64,000 bases of DNA from JBBROS01 sp038229135. GTDB lineage: Bacteria > Pseudomonadota > Alphaproteobacteria > Acetobacterales > Acetobacteraceae. Position 1 is the first letter of the stretch. Each line of letters begins with the position of its first letter. Under the pieces are notes generated by a model. It searched no databases, had not been told where the DNA came from, and saw nothing but the letters and a program-made list of their open reading frames with translations. The position numbers and the translations under genes were made by a program. Positions 57,322 through 64,000 of the stretch are shown here, one piece after another. The stretch lies in the NCBI GenBank assembly GCA_038229135.1, contig JBBROS010000006.1, forward strand, positions 44,837 through 108,836. The letters run 5' to 3'.

Positions 57322-59091
57322 CTACTCCGCAGCCGTCGCCAGCTGCGGGGACAGCTGCGTCTCCACCAGGGCCGCGAACTTGCCCCGCTGCGCAATCAAC
57401 GCCTCGAAGCTGCCACGCTCCACGATCTGCCCGTTCTCGAACACCAGGATCTCGTCCGCATCGCGCACGGTGCTCAGCCTGTGCGCGATGATGAAGGTGG
57501 TCCGCCCCTTCATGAGCGTCGTCATCGCCCGGCTGACCCGCGCCTCGGTCGCCGCGTCCAGCGCGCTCGTCGCCTCGTCCAGGATCAGGATCGGCGGATC
57601 CTTGAGCAACGCCCGCGCGATCGCCAGCCTCTGCCGCTGCCCACCCGAGAGCGTGGAGCCCCGCTCGCCCACCAACGTGTCGTAGCCCTGCGGCTGGCGG
57701 ATGATGAACTCGTGCGCGTCCGCCAGCCGGCAAGCCCGCTCCAGCTCTTCGTCCGTCGCATTCGGCCGCCCGATGCGCAGGTTCTCCCGGATCGACCGGT
57801 TGAACAGCATGCTCTCCTGGAACACGACGCCGATCGACCGGCGCAGGCTCTCGAGCGTGACGTTCCGCAGATCCTGCCCGTCGACCCGGATACCGCCCTG
57901 CACGGGGTCCCACAGGCGCTGCAGCAGGTTCATCGCCGTGCTCTTGCCCGCACCCGTCTGCCCCACGAGGGCGACCGATGTGCCCGGCCGGGCAACGAAG
58001 CTCACCTCGTCCAGGATCGGCGGGCCGCCAGGGTAGGCGAAGCTCACGCTATCGAACACAACCTCGCCCGAGGGCGCCACCAGCTCCCTGGCATCCGGCG
58101 TCTCCGGCACCGAGCTCTGCGCATCCAGCACGCCGAAGAAATCCTCGAGCTGCGGCAGTTGGAAGAACACCCGGCTCGCAAACTGCACGGCGCTCTCGAG
58201 CCGCCCGATCAGCAGCGTCGCGAACCCCATGAAGCTCACGATCTCGCCTACCGTCGCCTTGCCATCGATGTGCAGCAGCGTCCCGATCACCACGATCGCG
58301 ATCACCGCGAGCGTCGAGGCGCCACGAGTCAGCACGTTCACGACGGCCCACCAGTTCAACACCGGGAACTGGTTGCGGATCACGTCCTCCATGATCTGCC
58401 CGAACAGCCGGCTCTCGGCCGCCAGCCGTGTGAAGCTCTGCACCACCATCACGTTGGCCAGCGCATCCTGCGCCGTGCCGGCCAGGTGGCCATGGTAATA
58501 TTCCACCCGCCGCTGCCCTGCTTCCGTCTTGTTCACCACGAGCACGGTCAGCACGATGAACAGCACCACCAGGATCACGAGCGTCGACGCCAGGCGCCAG
58601 TTCAGGAAGAACGTGAGCGGCAGCAGAACGACCACGGCCACGTACGTGGCCAGCTGATCCTTGAAGAAGGTCAGCCACAGCCCGAACAGCGCGTCCGACC
58701 CGCCCAGCATCACCTTCATCAAACGCCCGGAATGGATGTCGCCGTGGAAGCTCAGCGGCAGGCTCAGCACGTGCTGGAAATACTTGTTCATGATCGACAG
58801 GCGGTTGCGGTGCGCCATCCGCTCCGAATGCAGCGCCGTCGCCATGTTGGCCAGGATCGCTGCCGCACCCACGGCAAACCAGATGCCCAGCAGCTGCCAG
58901 GCCTGCGCCCACAATTCGTCGCGCCCGAGCTTGTCACTCTCGGTCAGGAGCGCGATCACCCGGCCGAACAGCATCGGGTCGAGGAACTGCAGCGCGGCAA
59001 CGATGAGGTTTGCCCCCCCGAGCATGACGGCCAACGCACGGTCATCGCCCAGCGCGGATAGAACCCGGCGGTAGATCTTCAGAAAACGCAT
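57322..59091 (-). CDS. ndvA: NdvA/ChvA-like glucan ABC exporter (fused permease-ATPase)
   Basis: 589 residues, the size of cyclic beta-1,2-glucan exporters. It begins RFLKIYRRVLSALGDDRALA, and the six-helix membrane domain covers about 20-320. ATPase domain: Walker A ALVGQTGAGKST, Q-loop FQESMLFNRSIREN, signature TLSGGQRQRLAIARALL, Walker B ILILDEATSALD, H-loop IIAHRLSTV. Probably exports a periplasmic glucan; a matching glucan synthase gene (ndvB/chvB) is not in the window, so the substrate is inferred from similarity only. Confidence 0.85.
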   Translation of the reverse strand: MRFLKIYRRVLSALGDDRALAVMLGGANLIVAALQFLDPMLFGRVIALLTESDKLGRDELWAQAWQLLGIWFAVGAAAILANMATALHSERMAHRNRLSIMNKYFQHVLSLPLSFHGDIHSGRLMKVMLGGSDALFGLWLTFFKDQLATYVAVVVLLPLTFFLNWRLASTLVILVVLFIVLTVLVVNKTEAGQRRVEYYHGHLAGTAQDALANVMVVQSFTRLAAESRLFGQIMEDVIRNQFPVLNWWAVVNVLTRGASTLAVIAIVVIGTLLHIDGKATVGEIVSFMGFATLLIGRLESAVQFASRVFFQLPQLEDFFGVLDAQSSVPETPDARELVAPSGEVVFDSVSFAYPGGPPILDEVSFVARPGTSVALVGQTGAGKSTAMNLLQRLWDPVQGGIRVDGQDLRNVTLESLRRSIGVVFQESMLFNRSIRENLRIGRPNATDEELERACRLADAHEFIIRQPQGYDTLVGERGSTLSGGQRQRLAIARALLKDPPILILDEATSALDAATEARVSRAMTTLMKGRTTFIIAHRLSTVRDADEILVFENGQIVERGSFEALIAQRGKFAALVETQLSPQLATAAE

Positions 59092-59190
59092 GCGGCCATC
59101 CAGGCTGGGCGGAAACGTGATAAGACTATGCAAGCGATCACGGCAGCACGAAGGCAGCAACCCTCGGCCCGGGACGCAAAGCACAAGCGG

Positions 59191-60069
59191 CTATGAAGGT
59201 TGCACGAAATCACGGAGCGGCTCGGCCGTGAACCAACGGGACGGCCGCACGAACTCCTCCTGCGCCTCCACCACCAGCAGTTCGTCCGCGCCCGCCGCCG
59301 CCGTGCGCTCCAGCAGCCCGGCCACCGCACTCCCCGCCGCCTCGAGCGCCGCCGCCGCGGACCCGGTCCGCAGCAGGTGCAGCAAGAACAGGGCCGCCAC
59401 CGCATCCCCCGCCCCATTTGGCGCGATCGGCAGCAGCCTCACCCGAAGCCGCCACGCCCCCGTGCGGTCGGCGGCCAACATGTCGAGCGCCCCCTCCGGC
59501 GTCTCTTCCGTGCGGAGGCTGGTCACCAGCACCACGCCACGCCCCGCCATCCGCCCCTGCAGCGCGCCCACCGCCCGTAGCACCAGCGCCAGCGTGGGGC
59601 AGGCATGCCCCGCCAAGTGCTCGAGCTCGAACAGGTTGGGCGTGAGAACATCGGCCTGCGGCAGCGCCCGGGTGGCCAGGAGCTCAGGGATGCCGGGCCG
59701 CACGAACACGCCCCGCCCGGTGTCGCCGATCACCGGGTCGCAGCAATAGAGCGCGGCCGGGTTGACGCGCCGCACCTCCGCCACTGCATGCAGCACCGCC
59801 TCCCCGATCGCGGCCTCGCCCATGTAGCCGCTGAGCACCGCGTCACACCGCCCGAGCAGCCCCCGCGCCGCGATCCCGTCGATCAGCGCCCGCACCGCAC
59901 CGCCGGTGAACACCTGGCCCGTGAAGGCGCCGTGCCCCGGGTGGTTGCTGAATTGCACGGTATGCACCCCCCACACCTCCGCCCCCAGCCGCTGCAGCGG
60001 GAACATGGCGGCCGCGTTGCCCACATGGCCGGTGCTGACCCAGGACTGAATGGAGAGGATGGTGGTCAT
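59191..60069 (-). CDS. pdxY: Pyridoxal kinase PdxY
   Basis: Phosphorylates pyridoxal for PLP salvage. The protein has 292 residues. TTILSIQSWVSTGHVGNAAAMFPLQRLGAEVWGVHTVQFSNHPGHG is the family start; YCCDPVIGDTGRGVFV, TPNLFELEHLAG and the catalytic Asp in PIAPNGAGDAVAALFL follow. The usual GTGD reads NGAGD. An ATG nine bases upstream (60078) is also possible. Divergent from the old yellow enzyme gene. Confidence 0.9.
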   Translation of the reverse strand: MTTILSIQSWVSTGHVGNAAAMFPLQRLGAEVWGVHTVQFSNHPGHGAFTGQVFTGGAVRALIDGIAARGLLGRCDAVLSGYMGEAAIGEAVLHAVAEVRRVNPAALYCCDPVIGDTGRGVFVRPGIPELLATRALPQADVLTPNLFELEHLAGHACPTLALVLRAVGALQGRMAGRGVVLVTSLRTEETPEGALDMLAADRTGAWRLRVRLLPIAPNGAGDAVAALFLLHLLRTGSAAAALEAAGSAVAGLLERTAAAGADELLVVEAQEEFVRPSRWFTAEPLRDFVQPS

Positions 60070-60164
60070 GGCAGGCATGTAGCCCGGCCTGGCCTGGGCA
60101 GGAAACGCACTGCCGGCGTCATCGCACGCCGAGCCCGCACGGTATTGACCAGGGCCGGCCAGCG

Positions 60165-60275
60165 CTGCACGAAAGCGCCGCCGCCTGTTCTCGACGACTG
60201 CTGTGGTCGCCTGCACCGGCTGCCTGTTCTGGCTGCGTGTTCTGGCCTCTCGCTCTGGCCGCCTGCTCTGAAGGA
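60165..60275 (+). repeat. Degenerate short repeats upstream of the flavin oxidoreductase
   Basis: Units similar to GCCTGTTCT(G/C)G recur five or six times between 60183 and 60270 (for example at 60184, 60220, 60234, 60262), with variable spacing. The stretch lies in the divergent gap between pdxY and the next gene. No promoter can be read confidently there. Confidence 0.45.
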
Positions 60276-60280
60276 CCCCC

Positions 60281-61363
60281 ATGGCCCGCCCCACCCCCGC
60301 CCTGTTCACGCCGCTCACGCTCCGCGACGTCACGATCCCGAACCACCTCGTCGTCTCCCCCATGTGCCAATACAGCGCCCATGACGGCCTCGGCGACGAC
60401 TGGCACATCCAGCAACTCGGCGCGAAGGCCATGGGGGGCGCCGGGCTGGTGTTCACGGAAGCGACGCACCTGTCGCCCGAGGCGCGCATCACCCAGGGCT
60501 GCCTCGGCCTTTACTCCGACGCGCACGAGGCTTTCCTGCGCCGCCTCGTCGCGCTGATCGAGTATGCCGGCGGCGTTCCCGGCATCCAGCTCGCCCATGC
60601 CGGCCGCAAGGCCAGCAGCCAGCGCCCGTGGGAGGGCGGCCGCGCGCTCCGCCCCGAGGATGGGGGCTGGGTGCCGGACGCCATGAGCGCCCTGCCGTTC
60701 CACGACAACGCAGTGACACCGCACGCCATGTCCGCGGCCGAACTGCACGACGTCGTCGAGGGCTTCGCCGCCATGGCACGCCGCGCCTTGTCCGCCGGCT
60801 TCAAGGTGGTCGAGGTCCACGCCGCGCATGGTTACCTCATCCACTCCGCCCTTTCCCCCGTCGGCAACACGCGCAACGACGCTTATGGCGGGGACCTCCG
60901 CGGCCGCGCCAAGCTGCTGATGGACGTGCTCGACGCCGTCCGCGCGGTATGGCCCGATACGCTGCCCCTCTTCGTTCGCCTCTCCTGTTCCGACTACATG
61001 GAGGGCGGCCTCACGCTGGACGACTCGGTGGAGCTCGCAGGATGGCTCCGCGCCCGCGGCGACGTGGACCTCATCGATTGTTCGGGCGGTGGCATCCTGC
61101 CCACCATCAAGGTGCCCTCGCTGCATCCGGGCTACCAGGTGCCCTTCGCCCAAGCTCTCCGCGACCGAGCCGGCATCGCCACCGGGGCCGTCGGACTTAT
61201 CCGCACGCCGGAGTTCGCGGCCGAGATCGTGGCCAATGGCCGAGCCGACCTCGTTTTCCTGGGCCGCGCGCTGCTCGCCGACCCCGGATGGCCGCTCCGC
61301 GCGGCGGCGGCCCTCGGCGTCCCGCCCAAGCTTCCGCCACAATACGAGCGCGCCGTGGTGTAA
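60281..61363 (+). CDS. Old yellow enzyme, YqjM/NamA-like NADH:flavin oxidoreductase
   Basis: 360 residues, FMN TIM barrel. SPMCQYSAHDG (Cys and Tyr of the YqjM class), the catalytic pair in VEVHAAHGYLIHSALSP, NTRNDAYGGDLRGRAKLL, VRLSCSDYMEGG and GLIRTPEFAAEIVANGRADLVFLGRALLADP are all present. Reduces activated C=C bonds with NADPH; the physiological substrate is unknown. The ATG at 60281 follows GAAGGACCCCC. Confidence 0.93.
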   Translation: MARPTPALFTPLTLRDVTIPNHLVVSPMCQYSAHDGLGDDWHIQQLGAKAMGGAGLVFTEATHLSPEARITQGCLGLYSDAHEAFLRRLVALIEYAGGVPGIQLAHAGRKASSQRPWEGGRALRPEDGGWVPDAMSALPFHDNAVTPHAMSAAELHDVVEGFAAMARRALSAGFKVVEVHAAHGYLIHSALSPVGNTRNDAYGGDLRGRAKLLMDVLDAVRAVWPDTLPLFVRLSCSDYMEGGLTLDDSVELAGWLRARGDVDLIDCSGGGILPTIKVPSLHPGYQVPFAQALRDRAGIATGAVGLIRTPEFAAEIVANGRADLVFLGRALLADPGWPLRAAAALGVPPKLPPQYERAVV

Positions 61364-61399
61364 CCGGAACGGCTTTGCCCGGTCCGCGTTGGAGGTCTC

Positions 61400-61711
61400 A
61401 TGAACATGACCGCACGGCTCGCATTCGTCGCATTGTCCTTCATCGCCTTGGCCACCCCGGCCTTGGCCGACCCGCCCTGGGAGCGGCACCGCGAGCGCGA
61501 CTACTACGAACACGGCCGTCGTGGCTGGGACCGGGACGATCGGCGTTATGGGCGGGACGAGCGCTGGGAGCGCGAGCGCTACGCTCGGGAGGAATGGCGC
61601 GAGCGGCACGCTCGCCCCGGCTATTACGCCCCGCCCCCAGTGTATTACGCTCCGCCGCCTCGCCAGTATCTGCCGCCCCCCGGCGTCGGCATCTACGTAC
61701 CGTTCCGCTAG
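61400..61711 (+). CDS. Small exported arginine/tyrosine-rich protein
   Basis: 103 residues. A signal peptide (MNMTARLAFVALSFIALATPALA, cleavage after about 23) is followed by a strongly charged region of arginine, glutamate and aspartate (ERHRERDYYEHGRRGWDRDD) and then a proline/tyrosine-rich end (YYAPPPVYYAPPPRQYLPPPG). The composition is like RcnB-related or other periplasmic low-complexity proteins. Function unknown. The 3' end overlaps convergent phnN by four bases. Confidence 0.75.
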   Translation: MNMTARLAFVALSFIALATPALADPPWERHRERDYYEHGRRGWDRDDRRYGRDERWERERYAREEWRERHARPGYYAPPPVYYAPPPRQYLPPPGVGIYVPFR

Positions 61712-62265
61712 TCCAGCACGTCCCCCGAGGCTGCCCGCAACGCAGCCACCATCCGCTCGCAGCCGAGCTCGAGTTCGCCGTCGTTGACCACCACGATGCG
61801 CTGCACGGGCAACGGCAGCTCGATCTGCCGTGCTAACCGGCGCGCGACATCCTCGGCATCCTCCCGTCCGCGCGCCGCAAGCCGCGCCTCCAGCACCGCC
61901 GGGGGCGCCGTCACTTCCACCACGGCCACCGGGAACTGCTCGGCCGCCTCCGCCACCACCGCCCGGCTCACGTTGGCGACCACCACGCGCCCGGCCGCCA
62001 GGTCGTGCCCGATATCGGCCGGGATGCCATAGTGCAGGCCATGCGCCAGCCAGCTCAGCGAGAAATCACCTGCCGCCCGGCGTAGCGCGAAGGCCTGTTC
62101 CGACACGCTCTCATGCGCCTCCACCCCGGGTCCCTCGCCATCCGCCGCCGGCCGCGTGATCACCCGGCGCACGAACCGCACCGGCGCGCCGGCCAGCGCC
62201 TCCCGCGCGCCGTTCAGCAGCGTGTCCTTCCCCGCCCCGCTCGCACCCACCACCAGAATCAGCAC
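61708..62265 (-). CDS. phnN: Ribose 1,5-bisphosphokinase PhnN
   Basis: 185 residues from the GTG at 62265. P-loop LILVVGASGAGKDTLL is followed by RFVRRVITRPAADGEG, the region DFSLSWLAHGLHYGIPADI and ANVSRAVVAEAAEQFP, all typical of PhnN. It makes PRPP from ribose 1,5-bisphosphate in phosphonate use, but no other phn gene is nearby. A guanylate-kinase-like role cannot be excluded. Confidence 0.88.
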   Translation of the reverse strand: MLILVVGASGAGKDTLLNGAREALAGAPVRFVRRVITRPAADGEGPGVEAHESVSEQAFALRRAAGDFSLSWLAHGLHYGIPADIGHDLAAGRVVVANVSRAVVAEAAEQFPVAVVEVTAPPAVLEARLAARGREDAEDVARRLARQIELPLPVQRIVVVNDGELELGCERMVAALRAASGDVLD

Positions 62266-62278
62266 TGGCCAGCTCCGT

Positions 62279-62307
62279 TTGGTTCGGACGCACCTTCGCG
62301 TTACAAT
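62279..62307 (+). promoter_or_regulatory. Sigma70-like promoter of the gamma-glutamyltransferase gene
   Basis: TTGGTT (62279-62284), exactly 17 bases, TACAAT (62302-62307). Transcription start near 62314, 19 bases before the GTG start codon. The -35 box is 14 bases upstream of the divergent phnN start. Confidence 0.6.
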
Positions 62308-62332
62308 TGCATCACTGCAACCGGAGATCGCC

Positions 62333-64000
62333 GTGTTTACCACCCGTCCCGAGATTGCCGGCACCTTCGGCGTGGTCGCCAGCACGCACTGGCTGGCCTC
62401 CGCCGCCGGAATGGCGGTGCTCGAACGCGGCGGCAACGCGTTCGACGCGGCCTGCGCCATGGCCTTCGTGCTCCAGGTTGCCGAGCCACACCTCAACGGC
62501 CCAGGCGGCGACGCGCCGATCATCCTGCACAGCGCCCGCACGAATTCGCAGCACGTCATCTGCGGCCAGGGCACCGCACCCGCCGCCGCCACGCTCGACC
62601 GGTTCGCCGAGCTGGGGCTCGACCTCATCCCAGGCACAGGCCTGCTCCCCGCCGTCGTTCCAGGCGCATTCGGCGCCTGGTGCATGCTGCTGCAAGAGCA
62701 CGGCACGTGGGAGCTGGCGGACGTGCTCGAGTTCGCCATCGGCTACGCCCAGCGCGGCATCCCGATGGTCGCCCGGATCCCTGCCACCATCGAGAGCGTG
62801 CGCCCGCTCTTCGAGGCCGAGTGGCCCAGCAGCGCCGCCGTGTTCCTCCCCGGTGGCCAGGTGCCCGAGCTCGGCACCCTCTTCGCCAACCCGGCCCTCG
62901 CCGCGACATACGCCCGCATCCTGTCCGAAGCCGTCGGCCCAACCCGCGAGGCCCGGATCGAAGTCGCGTGCCGGGCCTGGTACGAAGGCTTCGTCGCCGA
63001 GGCCATCGATCGCTTCGTACCCCGCACGGAGGTGCTCGACGCCTCCGGCCGCCGCCACCGCGGATTGCTGACCGGCGCCGACCTGGCCGCCTGGCGCCCC
63101 ACCGTCGAAGCCCCGCTCACCTACGACTATCACGGCCACACCCTGCTCAAATGCGGCACCTGGTCCCAAGGCCCGGTCATGGCCCAGCAGCTCGCGCTCC
63201 TGGCGGGCTTCGACGTCGGCGCCATGGACCCGGTCGGCCCCGACTTCATCCACACCGTCATCGAGTGCATGAAGCTCGCCTACGCCGACCGCGAGGGCTA
63301 CTACGGCGACGCCCCAGGCGTACCGATCGAGACGCTGCTCTCGCCCGATTACAACGACCGCCGCCGCAGCCTCGTGGGCGCCAAGGCCTCCATGGACCTG
63401 CGCCCCGGCAGCGTCGGCAACCACACGCCCTGGGTGGACCACAGCGCCGCCGCCCGCGCCGAGATGCTCACCCGCGACCCCGGTGCCGGCGAGCCGACCG
63501 TCGCCCGCCTCGGCGTGATCGGCGCCGACACTGTCCACATCGACACCATCGACCGCTGGGGCAACATGGTCAGCGCCACACCCTCGGGCGGCTGGCTGCA
63601 ATCCTCCCCGGTGGTCCCGGGTCTCGGTTTCCCAATGGGCACACGCGGCCAGATGTTCTGGCTCCGCCCCGGCCTGCCCAACAGCCTGGCGCCGGGCAAG
63701 CGCCCCCGCACCACGCTCAGCCCGAGCATGGCGCTCCGCGGGGGAAAACCCTGGATGGCGTTCGGCACGCCGGGCGGCGAGCAGCAGGACCAGTGGCAGC
63801 TCATTTTCTTCCTTCGCATGGTCCACCATCGCCTGGGCATCCAGCAGGCGATCGACATGCCGAGCTTCCACTCGGAACACTGGCCCAGCAGCTTCTGGCC
63901 CCGCATCGCCCGGCCTGGCAAGCTGGTGCTGGAGGGGCGATATGCTGCCGAGACAGCAGCCGACCTGCTGGCGCGCGGGCATTTGGCGGAGGTCGGTCCA
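62333..64000 (+). CDS. Gamma-glutamyltransferase family protein, C-terminus cut off by window edge
   Basis: 556 codons visible from the GTG at 62333, preceded by CCGGAG; no stop before the end. Family landmarks: GVVASTHWLASAAGMAVLERGGNAFDAACAMAFVLQVAEPHLNGPGGD, GTGLLPAVVPGAFGAWCMLLQ, and the autocatalytic cleavage region with Thr400 in GADTVHIDTIDRWGNMVSATPSGGW, then FGTPGGEQQDQWQLIFFL. No signal peptide is visible, so a cytoplasmic member of the family (such as those acting on other gamma-glutamyl or lactam substrates) is likely. Confidence 0.9.
   Translation, partial: MFTTRPEIAGTFGVVASTHWLASAAGMAVLERGGNAFDAACAMAFVLQVAEPHLNGPGGDAPIILHSARTNSQHVICGQGTAPAAATLDRFAELGLDLIPGTGLLPAVVPGAFGAWCMLLQEHGTWELADVLEFAIGYAQRGIPMVARIPATIESVRPLFEAEWPSSAAVFLPGGQVPELGTLFANPALAATYARILSEAVGPTREARIEVACRAWYEGFVAEAIDRFVPRTEVLDASGRRHRGLLTGADLAAWRPTVEAPLTYDYHGHTLLKCGTWSQGPVMAQQLALLAGFDVGAMDPVGPDFIHTVIECMKLAYADREGYYGDAPGVPIETLLSPDYNDRRRSLVGAKASMDLRPGSVGNHTPWVDHSAAARAEMLTRDPGAGEPTVARLGVIGADTVHIDTIDRWGNMVSATPSGGWLQSSPVVPGLGFPMGTRGQMFWLRPGLPNSLAPGKRPRTTLSPSMALRGGKPWMAFGTPGGEQQDQWQLIFFLRMVHHRLGIQQAIDMPSFHSEHWPSSFWPRIARPGKLVLEGRYAAETAADLLARGHLAEVGP

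Noticed and set aside
60119..60140. GTCATCGCACGCCGAGCCCG as another family A end
   Set aside because: Only the first eight bases match and no partner arm follows.
1..64000. CRISPR arrays, prophage, insertion sequences with transposase, rRNA
   Set aside because: No regularly spaced direct repeats, integrase-phage gene sets, transposase genes or rRNA sequence were found; XerD is the chromosomal dimer-resolution type.

Overview
This 64 kb window is very GC-rich bacterial chromosome (roughly 70% G+C, with G/C-dominated third codon positions). It is most consistent with an aerobic alphaproteobacterium of the Rhodospirillales/Acetobacteraceae type. The clues are the oxygen-dependent cobalamin pathway (CobG with CobNST-type chelation), metX-metW next to a chorismate mutase-hisC-tyrA set, a SAM-II riboswitch before metZ, a fused aroK-aroB, an NdvA-like glucan exporter, MbfA and a single-chain indolepyruvate oxidoreductase. 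The family assignment is inference. No phage, plasmid, CRISPR array or transposase gene was seen, so the window looks like core chromosome peppered with small dispersed repeats.

Layout. 1-16652: cobalamin biosynthesis. cobO (cut by the window edge) and cobP read left. A sigma70-like promoter and a cobalamin riboswitch drive a tightly overlapping rightward operon: DUF1636, cobW, cobN, cobG, cobH, cobI, cobJ, cobL, cobE, cobM. cobK lies on the opposite strand between cobJ and cobL. A CPBP-like membrane protein and a beta-propeller protein follow, then the divergent pair cbiD/cobB. cobF is not present and CbiD takes its place. 16680-23498: a small unknown protein, ChaC, exonuclease III, a flavin monooxygenase with an SDR, asd, an isochorismatase-fold protein, MarC and an Lrp-family regulator. 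23636-29891: indolepyruvate oxidoreductase (divergent from the regulator, with a perfect palindrome between them), acyl-CoA dehydrogenase and the rpsF-rpsR-rplI operon.

30001-35438: DUF1684, tyrA, hisC and chorismate mutase on the minus strand, divergent from metX-metW. 35569-39926: a tripartite EmrAB/NodT drug efflux operon. 40049-45974: a D-2-hydroxyacid dehydrogenase, MbfA, then a leftward run of a small membrane protein, xerD, accA and an MFS pump. 46023-50462: aroKB fusion, tRNA-Gly(CCC), SAM-II riboswitch, metZ, apaG, folE. 50561-57203: benE with a carboxymuconolactone decarboxylase, an alpha/beta hydrolase, SPFH/NfeD pair, GST, M20 amidohydrolase and CBS protein. 57322-64000: NdvA-like ABC exporter, pyridoxal kinase, old yellow enzyme, a small secreted protein, phnN and a gamma-glutamyltransferase cut by the right edge.

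The most unusual theme is dispersed repeats that invade genes without breaking them. A palindromic element (family A, perfect 12-bp ends in the best copy) sits in frame inside cobN. A second C/G-rich inverted element (family B) sits in frame in cobN and cobG and has reset the start of cobJ. Short tandem repeats whose units are multiples of three also lengthen CobN, chorismate mutase and an esterase. Further copies of families A and B fill many of the intergenic gaps.
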